The notes beneath the pieces were generated by a model. It ran no database searches. It was not told where the DNA came from and saw only the letters and a program-made list of their open reading frames with translations. Made by a program: the position numbers and the translations under genes. Shown here piece by piece: positions 35,193 through 42,253 of a stretch of DNA of 64,000 nt (positions are counted from its first letter, which is position 1; each line of letters starts with the position of its first letter). The DNA lies in NCBI RefSeq assembly GCF_000469545.1, contig NZ_KI273056.1, positions 1 through 64,000 on the forward strand, in the 5' to 3' direction. Source of the DNA: Mitsuokella sp. oral taxon 131 str. W9106 (lineage in GTDB: Bacteria; Bacillota; Negativicutes; Selenomonadales; Selenomonadaceae).

Positions 35193-36035
35193 TCAAAGTG
35201 TGCGCGTAGCGTGGCGCATCGCATGGCAGCAGATCGTCACGGCAACGGGAAGGCCGGCGATATGCGTCGGCCCCCACTCGATGTTGACGGCGAGCGCGGA
35301 CGTCGTGCCGCCGAGCTGCGGTCCGATGCCCGTCTCATTGATGAGCGTCAAAAGCTCCCCTTCGAGCTTCGCGTACGCAGGCATCGGATTGCGCTCGTCA
35401 ATGGAGCGCGTGAGCGCCTTCTTCGAGAGGAGCGCCGCGCGGTCCATCGTGCCGCCGATGCCGATGCCGACGACCATCGGCGGGCAGGGATTCATGCTCG
35501 CATGGAGGATGATCTCCATGACCGCCTTCTTGACGCCCTCGACGCCGTCCGCCGGGACGAGCATCTTGACGCCCGACTTGTTCTCCGAGCCGAAGCCTTT
35601 CGGCGCAATCGTGATCTTGAGCTTGTCCCCCGGCACGATTTCCGTGTAGATGACGCCCGGCGTGTTGTTCGTCGTATTCACGCGGTTGAAGAGCGGCTCG
35701 CCGACAACGGACTTCCGAAGGTAGCCTTCCGTGTAGCCCTTTGCGATGCCGTCGTTGATGGCATCCTCGAAATTGCCGCCCGTGATGTGGAGGTCCTGCC
35801 CGACCTCGGCAAACACGATCGTCATGCCCGTGTCCTGACAGTATGGACGGTCTTCCGCACGCGCGATCTCCGCGTTCTTGATGATCTGATCGAGAACCGC
35901 CTGCCCGACCGAAGACTTCTCCGTCTCACGGCCGCGCTTCAGAGCGTTGTACACATCCTTCGGCAAGTAGTACGCCGCTTCCTTGCACATCTGCGCTACG
36001 GCTTCCGTGATTTGTTTTGCGTCTAGCTCTCGCAA
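35193..36035 (-). CDS. Class I fumarase alpha (N-terminal) subunit
   Basis: This 280-residue subunit carries the iron-sulfur cluster. Conserved Cys residues lie in YCQDTGM, NPCPPMVVG and near the C-terminus (TICCHAM). GGNFEDAINDGI and NTTNNTPGVIYTEIVPG are also characteristic of the family. It hydrates fumarate or, in the fermentative direction, dehydrates malate. First gene of the five-gene transcript with the beta subunit, cytochrome, flavoprotein and Fe/S subunit of fumarate reductase. Confidence 0.9.
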   Translation of the reverse strand: MRELDAKQITEAVAQMCKEAAYYLPKDVYNALKRGRETEKSSVGQAVLDQIIKNAEIARAEDRPYCQDTGMTIVFAEVGQDLHITGGNFEDAINDGIAKGYTEGYLRKSVVGEPLFNRVNTTNNTPGVIYTEIVPGDKLKITIAPKGFGSENKSGVKMLVPADGVEGVKKAVMEIILHASMNPCPPMVVGIGIGGTMDRAALLSKKALTRSIDERNPMPAYAKLEGELLTLINETGIGPQLGGTTSALAVNIEWGPTHIAGLPVAVTICCHAMRHATRTL

Positions 36036-36080
36036 AATGAATCCCTCCTATAAATTTGACTTATCGTGTGATGTATGCCC

Positions 36081-36109
36081 ATCATAGCATAAAGCGATAC
36101 CGCATTCAA
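36081..36109 (-). promoter_or_regulatory. Promoter of the fumarase-fumarate reductase operon
   Basis: Minus-strand TTGAAT (36109-36104), 17-base spacer, TATGAT (36086-36081), about 45 bases before the first ATG. Confidence 0.75.
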
Positions 36110-36129
36110 GCGCGAAAAGCGACGGACAA

Positions 36130-36146
36130 TTCATAAGAATTATGAA
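36130..36146. promoter_or_regulatory. 17-bp perfect dyad upstream of the fumarase promoter
   Basis: TTCATAA-GAA-TTATGAA has perfect 7-bp arms and lies 20 bases upstream of the -35 box. It is a candidate activator or repressor site. Confidence 0.55.
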
Positions 36147-36186
36147 CCCCGTTCACCTTTTCACAAAGCCAAAAGGCATTTACACG

Positions 36187-36202
36187 TGACCCGAATCACA
36201 CT
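36187..36202. promoter_or_regulatory. Crp-like site upstream of the fumarase operon
   Basis: CGTGA-N6-TCACA differs by one base from the Crp-type palindrome TGTGA-N6-TCACA. It is about 80 bases upstream of the -35 box. A Crp/Fnr-family regulator is encoded at 40.1 kb. Confidence 0.5.
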
Positions 36203-36227
36203 GACTCACTGTATTATTTTGCTGTCC

Positions 36228-36264
36228 AAAAAAAAAATCCTGCTTTTTTACAGGACTTTTTTAA
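36228..36264 (-). terminator. Terminator of the rph-rdgB operon
   Basis: TCCTG and CAGGA enclose an eight-base T-rich loop, and a run of nine T residues follows on the minus strand. It lies 70 bases after the last stop codon of the operon. Confidence 0.75.
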
Positions 36265-36330
36265 TCTTTCTTTGGCTGCGCGAAACCATTTTGCCGGTTC
36301 CACCGATCCATCCATGCATCATCCTATGCA

Positions 36331-36825
36331 TCATCGCGGCTCAAACCGAATGAGCTGAACGCCGGGCGCATTTCCTTCCGTGAGCTCCATCGTCATGAAC
36401 GATCCCTCCATCGCGTCGCGCGGGCGCGCGACGCTGCCAGGGTTCAGGACGAGCACGCCGTCCATCATGCAGTTCTCAGCGCAGTGCGTATGGCCGTAGA
36501 CGGCGATGTCCGCACCCGCCTGCCGCGCCGCCTTCGCGAACCGTTCCCGTCCGTACTGCACGCCGTAGGTATGGCCGTGTGCGAGCAGGATGCGATGCCC
36601 CGCGAGCGCGACGAGTTCCTCGTCCTTCACGCGCGGGCTCGGCCAATCGCCGTTGCCCGCGACGCAGTAGACGGGGACGCCCGCGAGCCTTGCGAGAGCG
36701 TCTGCATCGGGCGCGAAGTCGCCCGCGTGAAGCCAGACCGCTACGCCTTTTGCCGCGGGGTGCGCGAGCATGGCCTCGACCGCGCCCATGCTGCCGTGGC
36801 TGTCGCTTACGATTCCGATTTTCAC
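36331..36825 (-). CDS. YfcE/MJ0936-type metallophosphoesterase
   Basis: This 164-residue calcineurin-like phosphodiesterase has the metal-ligand motifs in order: GIVSDSHGS, LHAGDF, VAGNGDWP, LLAHGHTYG and VYGHTHCAE. Members hydrolyse phosphodiesters in vitro; the cellular substrate is unclear. A GTG start at 36825 is chosen: it overlaps the rdgB stop codon as GTGA and has GGGGGG upstream, and the protein then begins VKIGIVSDSHG as in relatives. Much longer in-frame sequence upstream is inside rdgB and not coding in this frame. Confidence 0.85.
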   Translation of the reverse strand: MKIGIVSDSHGSMGAVEAMLAHPAAKGVAVWLHAGDFAPDADALARLAGVPVYCVAGNGDWPSPRVKDEELVALAGHRILLAHGHTYGVQYGRERFAKAARQAGADIAVYGHTHCAENCMMDGVLVLNPGSVARPRDAMEGSFMTMELTEGNAPGVQLIRFEPR

Positions 36826-37436
36826 AGGCTGATCCCCCCCGCGAGAAACTCCTGCAGTTTCATGACCATGAGGCGGAGCGCCGCGCCGCGATGGCTGATG
36901 CGGATCTTCTCCCCGATGACGAGCTCCGCCATCGAGCGTCCCATGCAGGCGTCCGGATAGAAGTACGGGTCGTAGCCGAAGCCGCCCGTGCCGCGCCTCG
37001 CGCGGCGCACAACGCCCTCGCACGAGCCGAGTGTCTGAAACGCCTCGCCATCCGGCGTGCAGACAGCGAGCGCGCAGCGGTACGCAGCGCGCGACTCGGG
37101 AAGCCCGCGCCGCGCGAGCTCCTCGCAGAGCTTCGCGTTGTTCGCCGCGTCGTCGCCGTGCGCGCCCGCATAGCGCGCCGAGTAGATGCCAGGCGCGCCG
37201 CCGAGTGCCTCGACCTCAAGCCCGCTGTCGTCCGCCATGCAGATGCAGCCCGTCCGCTTTTCGTAAAATGCCGCCTTGGCTTTCGCATTTTCGAGAAACG
37301 TCTTGCCGTCCTCGACCGCGTCCGGCAGATCGCCGAACGCGCGGAGCGAGACGACTTCGACGGGCAGGTGCGAGAGCGCCTCGCGCATCTCGCCGACCTT
37401 GCCCTCGTTCTTCGTTGCGATCACGATCTTTTCCAT
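36822..37436 (-). CDS. rdgB: dITP/XTP pyrophosphatase (RdgB/HAM1)
   Basis: This 204-residue housecleaning enzyme hydrolyses deaminated purine triphosphates (ITP, dITP, XTP) so they are not built into nucleic acid. Motifs: VIATKNEGKVGEM at the N-terminus, ADDSGLEVEALGGAPG, GFGYDPYFYP and KIRISHRGAAL. ATG 37436 follows the rph stop by 2 bases, with GAGG overlapping that stop. The rph-rdgB-yfcE order is a frequent housekeeping set. Confidence 0.93.
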   Translation of the reverse strand: MEKIVIATKNEGKVGEMREALSHLPVEVVSLRAFGDLPDAVEDGKTFLENAKAKAAFYEKRTGCICMADDSGLEVEALGGAPGIYSARYAGAHGDDAANNAKLCEELARRGLPESRAAYRCALAVCTPDGEAFQTLGSCEGVVRRARRGTGGFGYDPYFYPDACMGRSMAELVIGEKIRISHRGAALRLMVMKLQEFLAGGISL

Positions 37437-37438
37437 CC

Positions 37439-38185
37439 TCAGCCCTCTCTTCCCACGAGCCATACGAGCTGCCCGCCGAGCACATCCTTCTGATAGGAAA
37501 TGAGTTCGCGGCAGCCTTTTTCGCCAAGTTCCAAGAGCTTTCCGAGCTCTGCACGCGAGAACGGGCGGCCTTCACCCGTGCCCTGCACTTCGACGAAGCG
37601 GCCGTCGCCTGCCATGACGACGTTCATGTCGACGATCGCCTTTGCGTCTTCCTCGTAGTCGAGATCGAGAATCGCCGTACCGGCCGCCGCAATGCCGACG
37701 CTGATGGCCGAGAGGAAATCCCGGACGGGGAAGACGCCGCCCTTCTTGTAAAATGTCGAGCATGCCTCGACGAGCGCAACAAAGGCCCCTGTGACCGAAG
37801 CCGTGCGCGTGCCGCCGTCCGCTTGGATCACGTCGCAGTCGATGAGAATCGTGCGCTCGCCGAGCGCGCGTAGGTCGACGACGGAGCGCAGGCTGCGTCC
37901 GATGAGGCGCTCGATTTCCTGCGTGCGCCCCGACTGGCGTCCGCGCACGGCTTCGCGTGCCGTGCGCGTGCCCGTCGCGCTCGGGATGAGCGCATACTCC
38001 GCCGCGATCCAGCCCTCACCCGTGCCGCGCAAAAAGTACGGCACGCGCTCCTCGACCGTCGCGGCGCAGATGACCTTCGTGCTGCCCGTCTCAATGAGCA
38101 CCGAGCCGGCGGGACCGTTCTGAAAATGGCGCTGGATCCGGCAAGGACGCTTTGCGTCCTCAGCGCGATGATAGGTTCTCGTCAT
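37439..38185 (-). CDS. rph: Ribonuclease PH
   Basis: This 248-residue phosphorolytic exoribonuclease trims the 3' ends of tRNA precursors. Family segments are [33 protein letters not shown], and the phosphate-binding and catalytic region [13 protein letters not shown] plus [13 protein letters not shown]. Length is typical. The gene lies 7 bases after the CofE-like gene and 2 before rdgB. Confidence 0.95.
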   Translation of the reverse strand: MTRTYHRAEDAKRPCRIQRHFQNGPAGSVLIETGSTKVICAATVEERVPYFLRGTGEGWIAAEYALIPSATGTRTAREAVRGRQSGRTQEIERLIGRSLRSVVDLRALGERTILIDCDVIQADGGTRTASVTGAFVALVEACSTFYKKGGVFPVRDFLSAISVGIAAAGTAILDLDYEEDAKAIVDMNVVMAGDGRFVEVQGTGEGRPFSRAELGKLLELGEKGCRELISYQKDVLGGQLVWLVGREG

Positions 38186-38192
38186 TTGAATA

Positions 38193-38861
38193 TTATGCCT
38201 GCTTTTCCTGATACTGGCGATAGTGTTTCAATATGCAGATCGGCGTCTTTTGGCTCGCGTTGCCGAACGGATTGTCGAGGAGGAGCTTTGCCGCGAGCGC
38301 GCCGTCCGTCCCCTCCGTCACGCCGACGACGCGGCTGCGCTTCAAGTCATTGACGTCGGCGATCATCGCGCCGAAGCAGCCAAGGCGTTCGCGGACGCGA
38401 AGGGCGACTTCGTCCGGCTCATCCGGGCCGTAGACGATGCACTTGTCGAACGGTGGCATCGTGCCCGTCACGTCGTCGATGAGCGCCGCCTGCTCGCCGC
38501 CCCACTTGTAGAAGAGCCCGCTCTTCCCGATGAGCTTGCCCAAAAAGCCCGCGGCGAGCGCAAACACGACGCGCCACTTGCCCGCGACGTCCATGAGCGA
38601 CTGCATGCCGTGCGGCGAGGCGAGGCTGCCGTAGTCGGGGATAAAGCGGCAGCAGTACTGCGCAACGCCCGAAATCGCAAGTTCCTCAGGGCGCACATAG
38701 CGCCCCTGCGTGATCGCGACGACGCTCTCTGCGAAGCAGATGAGGTCATCGGGACCGATCTTGCCTTTCGTGTAGTGCTCGATCGCATCGACGATGTCGT
38801 CCTTTTCCGTCAGGATGCGCGTCGGCACGGGAATGCGTTCGATTTCTTTCGTCTCTTCCAT
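38193..38861 (-). CDS. CofE-like (F420-0:gamma-glutamyl ligase family) protein
   Basis: This 222-residue protein belongs to the family of coenzyme F420-0:L-glutamate ligase, which adds gamma-linked glutamate to a cofactor using GTP. Characteristic stretches: [66 protein letters not shown] and [17 protein letters not shown]. Such proteins occur in Firmicutes that do not make F420, where the substrate is unknown; some other gamma-glutamylated cofactor such as folate is a possibility (inference). No other F420 gene is in the window. It lies between a membrane-anchored hypothetical protein and rph in a six-gene operon. Confidence 0.8.
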   Translation of the reverse strand: MEETKEIERIPVPTRILTEKDDIVDAIEHYTKGKIGPDDLICFAESVVAITQGRYVRPEELAISGVAQYCCRFIPDYGSLASPHGMQSLMDVAGKWRVVFALAAGFLGKLIGKSGLFYKWGGEQAALIDDVTGTMPPFDKCIVYGPDEPDEVALRVRERLGCFGAMIADVNDLKRSRVVGVTEGTDGALAAKLLLDNPFGNASQKTPICILKHYRQYQEKQA

Positions 38862-38876
38862 CTTCTGCCCCTCCCC

Positions 38877-39428
38877 TCAGTCTTTTGCCAGCGTGACGCC
38901 CGCGAGCCGCGCAAGTTCGTCCGCCGTGAGCTCGAGCCGCACCTTGCGGTAATGGCACGGCATGCGCCCCGTCTCGAGCCAGATGAAGTCGATGCCGAAA
39001 TCGACGGCATGGGCAACCGCATCTGCAAGCGTGCGTCCGCCGCGCGGACGGAGTTCGATCTTCGCATAGACCGTCAGCTTGTCCTCGTCGTGCGCATCGC
39101 CTTTTTTCTGCACGATGACTGCCTCGAAGTAGTCGTCCTCGCGCGCCTTCCCCTCGCACTCCGCCTTGCCGCGCACGGAAAGCCCCGCATACTGCTCGTA
39201 CGGGAGCTGCGGGCGCACGATGGCGTCCATGAGCGTCGCGCATGACGTGCCTTCGTTATGGAAGAAAAGCGGTTTCGACAGCACGATGTGATCCGCTGTC
39301 TTTTCCTCGACCGTGAACGGCGCATCGATGCCGACGCGCACGTCCTCTTTGCCGCAGAAGTGAAGCAATAGCCTGCCGATGACGAAAACGGCAAGGACAA
39401 TGGCAAGCATGATATGGATGACCGTCAT
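38877..39428 (-). CDS. Membrane-anchored protein of unknown function
   Basis: I do not recognise this 183-residue protein. Residues 2-24 form a single hydrophobic helix without a cleavage site, so it is probably anchored with the rest in the cytoplasm or cell envelope. The soluble part contains FTVEEKTADHIVLSKPLFF, EDDYFEAVIVQKK and a C-terminal LELTADELARLAGV. A strand-rich, ligand-binding-like fold is plausible. It lies 11 bases after the thioesterase and 15 before the CofE-like gene, so it should be co-expressed with both. Confidence 0.65.
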   Translation of the reverse strand: MTVIHIMLAIVLAVFVIGRLLLHFCGKEDVRVGIDAPFTVEEKTADHIVLSKPLFFHNEGTSCATLMDAIVRPQLPYEQYAGLSVRGKAECEGKAREDDYFEAVIVQKKGDAHDEDKLTVYAKIELRPRGGRTLADAVAHAVDFGIDFIWLETGRMPCHYRKVRLELTADELARLAGVTLAKD

Positions 39429-39439
39429 GATAAATCCCC

Positions 39440-39883
39440 CTATTCGTCCGCTTCTGTCTCAAGCCAGTCCGACTCGTCCTCCATGGCGAGCGCGAGCTTC
39501 GTGTAGTATTTCGCCGGCAGGCGGCAGATCTTGCCCGTGTCCCGGTGCGTGAAGACGTTCTGCGTGAAGCCGCGCACCATGAGCGTACCCGTCGCCTTGT
39601 TGAAGACGCGGTAGGTGAACGCCATCTTCGCCTTCGTGAGCTGGCTGCCGCGCGTCTCGATGCAGACCGTGTCATCGAACCGCCCCGGTGCGAGGTAGCG
39701 CGCCCGCACTTCCGTAATCGGGAAGACGTAGCCGTCCTCCATGAGATCTTCGAGCGTGATGCCATACTTGCGGAGATATTCGACGCGCCCTTCCTCAAAC
39801 CAGCGGATGTAATTCGCATGATGGACGACTGCCATCGCGTCCGTATCGTAAAAACTCACATGGTGTTCCGTGATGATGGGCAA
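39440..39883 (-). CDS. Hot-dog fold acyl-CoA thioesterase (YbgC/FadM-like)
   Basis: This 147-residue enzyme hydrolyses short- or medium-chain acyl-CoA thioesters. The family signature is FYDTDAMAVVHHANYIRWFEEGR, given here in part as YDTDAMAVVHHANY; its Asp is the catalytic residue. The start is a TTG at 39883: GGAGG lies 8 bases upstream and the protein then begins PIITEHHVSFYDTD as in relatives. No ATG fits. It is the first gene of the operon thioesterase-hypothetical-CofE-like-rph-rdgB-phosphoesterase, behind a promoter with a perfect dyad at the transcription start. Confidence 0.82.
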   Translation of the reverse strand: MPIITEHHVSFYDTDAMAVVHHANYIRWFEEGRVEYLRKYGITLEDLMEDGYVFPITEVRARYLAPGRFDDTVCIETRGSQLTKAKMAFTYRVFNKATGTLMVRGFTQNVFTHRDTGKICRLPAKYYTKLALAMEDESDWLETEADE

Positions 39884-39906
39884 GAAAAACGCCTCCTTTG
39901 CGTCGA

Positions 39907-39952
39907 TAAGACTCAGCAGTCTTAGCCTAGACCAAAAGAGAGGCAAAGTCAA
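39907..39952 (-). promoter_or_regulatory. Promoter and dyad of the thioesterase-rph operon
   Basis: Minus-strand TTGACT (39952-39947), 17-base spacer and TAGGCT (39929-39924) form the promoter. TAAGACT-CAGC-AGTCTTA (39907-39924), a perfect dyad, begins at the last base of the -10 box and would cover the transcription start. Confidence 0.6.
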
Positions 39953-40022
39953 GCCCGCCCCGTCATCCCTAAGACATTCCGTTTGCAAAAGTTCCGAGGG
40001 AAAGTTCCGCCAAACGGGGCGA

Positions 40023-40073
40023 ACGCCATGATAGCTGTCCCGCCCGAAATGAACGAGGCGGCTATCATGGTGT
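40023..40073. other. Long imperfect hairpin after the Crp/Fnr gene
   Basis: ACGCCATGATAGC (40023-40035) pairs with GCTATCATGGTGT (40061-40073) with one G-T pair, and CGCC/GGCG pair inside. It begins 4 bases after the stop codon of the Crp/Fnr gene. The T-run (TTTT) is on the plus strand, opposite to the gene, so its role as terminator is unclear. Confidence 0.6.
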
Positions 40074-40076
40074 TTT

Positions 40077-40796
40077 CTATAAATACGCCTCGAACCGCGC
40101 CATATCGAGCACCTTGATGCGTTTGCCGCTGACGGCGAGCAAGCCCTCCCGCTGCATGGCGCCGAGCTCGCGCGAGAGCGAGGGGCGCGTGACGGCAAGG
40201 TAGGCAGCGAGGTACTCGCGCGTCGCCATAAGCATGGCCGTACCGTCCGGCTTCATGATCTGAAAAAGGAACCGCACGATCTTCTCGCGCAGCGAGCCGC
40301 TCGCGAGCACCTTGATGCGCCCGTGCATGAAGTACGCCTTCTTCGCAAAGATGCGCATGAGATTGCGCTGGACGAGGAGCGCGCTGCGCGTCATGCCGGC
40401 GTTGTCGATCGTGAAGTAATCGCTCGCGATCATGAGCACATCGCTCGCCTCTACCGCCTCGACGTAAATATCGTACGGCTGTCCGAGGACGTTGTAGACC
40501 TCGCCGAACATATCGCCCGGCTCGCTTACCTCCGAGATGAAGATGCGCCTGCCCGAAACGGTATCCTTGAGGATATGCACTTCGCCCTTCAGGTGGATGT
40601 AAAGGTATTTCGGCATATCGCCGTCGTAAAATAGGATCTCGCCGCGACTGTAGTGCTGCCGATGTACCTTGCTCGACGCGAGCAGCTCCTCGATCTCCTC
40701 GTCCGTCATGCCCGCTGTAAGCATGCTGCACCGCAGGATCTCGCAGGCGGATGCTTCCATCGCTTCAGCGCAGCCGCATGGCTTCCGCTGCGTCAT
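40077..40796 (-). CDS. Crp/Fnr-family transcription regulator
   Basis: This 239-residue regulator has a cyclic-nucleotide-binding-type effector domain (about 35-150; GEILFYDGDMPKYLYIHLKG, GDMFGEVYN) and a C-terminal winged helix (about 165-235) with recognition-helix sequence VTRPSLSRELGAM. The N-terminus holds four Cys: C7, C9, C18 and C23. That recalls the Fe-S sensing N-terminus of FNR but the spacing is different; C23 is at a position often Cys in this family. The ATG overlaps the stop codon of a 47-residue frame (ATGA), which supports this start. A Crp-like site upstream of the fumarase operon is a possible target. Confidence 0.88.
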   Translation of the reverse strand: MTQRKPCGCAEAMEASACEILRCSMLTAGMTDEEIEELLASSKVHRQHYSRGEILFYDGDMPKYLYIHLKGEVHILKDTVSGRRIFISEVSEPGDMFGEVYNVLGQPYDIYVEAVEASDVLMIASDYFTIDNAGMTRSALLVQRNLMRIFAKKAYFMHGRIKVLASGSLREKIVRFLFQIMKPDGTAMLMATREYLAAYLAVTRPSLSRELGAMQREGLLAVSGKRIKVLDMARFEAYL

Positions 40797-40936
40797 GGCC
40801 GTGCCTCGATGACACCGCGCCGCACGAGGCGCTCGTAGATGCCGTCCGCCTCATTTGAAGCCGTGCGCCCCGTCACGCGCTTGTCATCCGCCAAATGGGC
40901 TCCATCCCTATCGGAAAACACAATCCGCACCGCCAT
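40793..40936 (-). CDS. 47-residue small protein coupled to the Crp/Fnr gene
   Basis: This small frame encodes 47 residues, starting MAVRIVFSDRDGAHLADDKR and ending RRGVIEARP. Its stop codon overlaps the start codon of the Crp/Fnr gene (ATGA), and AAGGGAG lies 6 bases before its ATG. Codon choice is like that of the neighbouring genes. I do not recognise the sequence; it is soluble, charged and rich in Asp/Arg. Translational coupling suggests the two products are made in fixed ratio, so it may modulate the regulator or simply be a leader frame that drives its translation. Confidence 0.6.
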   Translation of the reverse strand: MAVRIVFSDRDGAHLADDKRVTGRTASNEADGIYERLVRRGVIEARP

Positions 40937-40956
40937 AACGTGCTCCCTTTCCCAAG

Positions 40957-40991
40957 AAGACGCACCGCCATAGACACAGGCGGTGCGTCTT
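40957..40991 (-). terminator. 13-bp hairpin after the flavin reductase-like gene
   Basis: AAGACGCACCGCC pairs perfectly with GGCGGTGCGTCTT. It lies 4 bases after the stop codon and only 9 bases before the ribosome binding site of the 47-residue gene. The minus-strand T content after the stem is low, so read-through into the regulator genes is likely. Confidence 0.65.
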
Positions 40992-40994
40992 CCG

Positions 40995-41495
40995 TTATCC
41001 TTCTACGCGAATCTTCTCAATCCCGACGACGTACATCGTATGGTAGTCGTCATCATACCACTTCTCGTCGCACGACTTGTCGAGGAAGCAATCGGACTGG
41101 AGCGCCTGTGCGTAGAGCTTCCGGCACTCCATCGTCACGCGTGCCTCGGCAAACGTCGTGTAGCCGTTCTCGTGGCGGACGGTAAGCCCGGATTTTGCAA
41201 GCTTGTCCTCGTCACGCCCCGACACCGTGCCGAAATAGCGCATCATCTTGCGGTGTTCCTCCGTAAACACGGAAAGCGTGAGCTTATCCGCCCGATCGAT
41301 AAACTCCTTCGTGTAGCGCGTCGGACGGATGAAGATAAACGCGACATTCTTGCCCCAGAGCACGCCCATGCCGCCCCAAGACACCGTCATCGCATTCGCC
41401 TTGCCATCCGCCTCCGCCGCGACGAGCATCCACTCCTTGCCGATCACTTTGAACGGGCTTTCCGCAAACGCTTCTGCCGCGATTTCCTTTGCCAT
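40995..41495 (-). CDS. Flavin reductase-like FMN-binding protein
   Basis: This 166-residue protein has the split-barrel flavin-binding pattern, with MTVSWGGMGVLWGKN, IFIRPTRYTKEFID, and GTVSGRDEDKLAKSGL typical of the flavin reductase-like family in anaerobes. It probably binds FMN and may reduce it or pass electrons to partners; the substrate is unknown. AAGGAGG precedes the ATG. It stands before the DnaA-box cluster and is the first of three minus-strand genes leading to the Crp/Fnr regulator. Confidence 0.82.
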   Translation of the reverse strand: MAKEIAAEAFAESPFKVIGKEWMLVAAEADGKANAMTVSWGGMGVLWGKNVAFIFIRPTRYTKEFIDRADKLTLSVFTEEHRKMMRYFGTVSGRDEDKLAKSGLTVRHENGYTTFAEARVTMECRKLYAQALQSDCFLDKSCDEKWYDDDYHTMYVVGIEKIRVEG

Positions 41496-41824
41496 TTTTA
41501 TCCTCCTTTTCTTACGATAAGTTTAGGAAGCACGGATACCTTCCGCCGTGCCATCTTGACGCATCTTTTTGGCCGCACTTCGGCGGAAACCCTACGCCAA
41601 TCCGACGAATTTCATTTGATCCGTGATTCTTTTATTCTGCTATTCTGTCTGCGTGCACACTCCACACGCTTTTGGTGAAAATCGGAAGTTATCCACATTG
41701 TCCACAGTGTTATGCACAGGCTTTTGGGGGAAATCCCCAACAGAGACAAGCGATACGAAAATCCTTGTGGATAATGTCATTTTTTTGCGGTGGATAAACG
41801 CTGGAATTTGGGGATAACCTGCGC
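41496..41824. other. Intergenic region holding a DnaA-box cluster
   Basis: There is no gene in this 329-base gap between the flavin reductase-like gene and sufU. The first 150 bases look featureless and AT-richer than average. The last 140 bases hold six DnaA-box-like 9-mers and an inverted repeat. Confidence 0.6.
41689..41817. other. Cluster of six DnaA-box-like sites
   Basis: TTATCCACA (41689-41697, perfect), TTGTCCACA (41698-41706) and TTATGCACA (41710-41718) point one way. TGTGGATAA (41766-41774, perfect), GGTGGATAA (41789-41797) and TGGGGATAA (41809-41817) point the other way. Four of the six have one mismatch. An AT-rich T-run lies between the reverse boxes and a TTGGGG/CCCCAA dyad (41724-41740) between the two groups. 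This resembles an origin or a DnaA-titration/reactivation locus. Confidence 0.6.
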
Positions 41825-42253
41825 TCATTTCTCCTTGAGTGCGTCGTCAAGCGTATGCCATGCGAGCACGGCGCATTTGACGCGTGCGGGCATATTGGAA
41901 ACGTTCTGCAGGAGGGCAGCGTCCTCGAGCTCCTCGAGCTCCGCCTCGTCCGTGACCTCGCGCTTGATCATGCCGATGAACTTGTGCGCAAGCTCCCGTG
42001 CATGGCCGACGGTCTCGCCGCGCACGAGGTCGATCATGATGTCCGCCGACGCCTGCGAGATCGCGCAGCCGACGCCCGTAAACGCCGCGTCCTTGACGAC
42101 GCCGTCCTCGACTTTGAGCGCGAGCGTGATTTCGTCGCCACAGCTCGGATTATGCCCCTTGAGCGAGCACGTCGCGCCAGGAAGCTCCTTCTTGTTTTCG
42201 GGATTTCGGCTATGCTCGCCGATAAGCTCCGTATAGATATCCTCAAGCGCCAA
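41825..42253 (-). CDS. sufU: Iron-sulfur scaffold/sulfur carrier SufU
   Basis: This 142-residue SufU-type protein receives sulfur from SufS, with a zinc-bound active site, and passes it to SufBCD. Conserved Cys/Asp residues appear as HNPSCGDE, TGVGCAIS and VKCAVLAWHTL. The spacing matches SufU of Firmicutes rather than IscU. Its start overlaps the end of sufS by 11 bases. It is the last gene of sufC-B-D-S-U. Confidence 0.94.
   Translation of the reverse strand: MALEDIYTELIGEHSRNPENKKELPGATCSLKGHNPSCGDEITLALKVEDGVVKDAAFTGVGCAISQASADIMIDLVRGETVGHARELAHKFIGMIKREVTDEAELEELEDAALLQNVSNMPARVKCAVLAWHTLDDALKEK

Noticed and set aside
41640-41828. 62-codon minus-strand frame through the DnaA-box region
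   Set aside because: No ribosome binding site, unlike codon use, and it is explained better by the repeated DnaA boxes.
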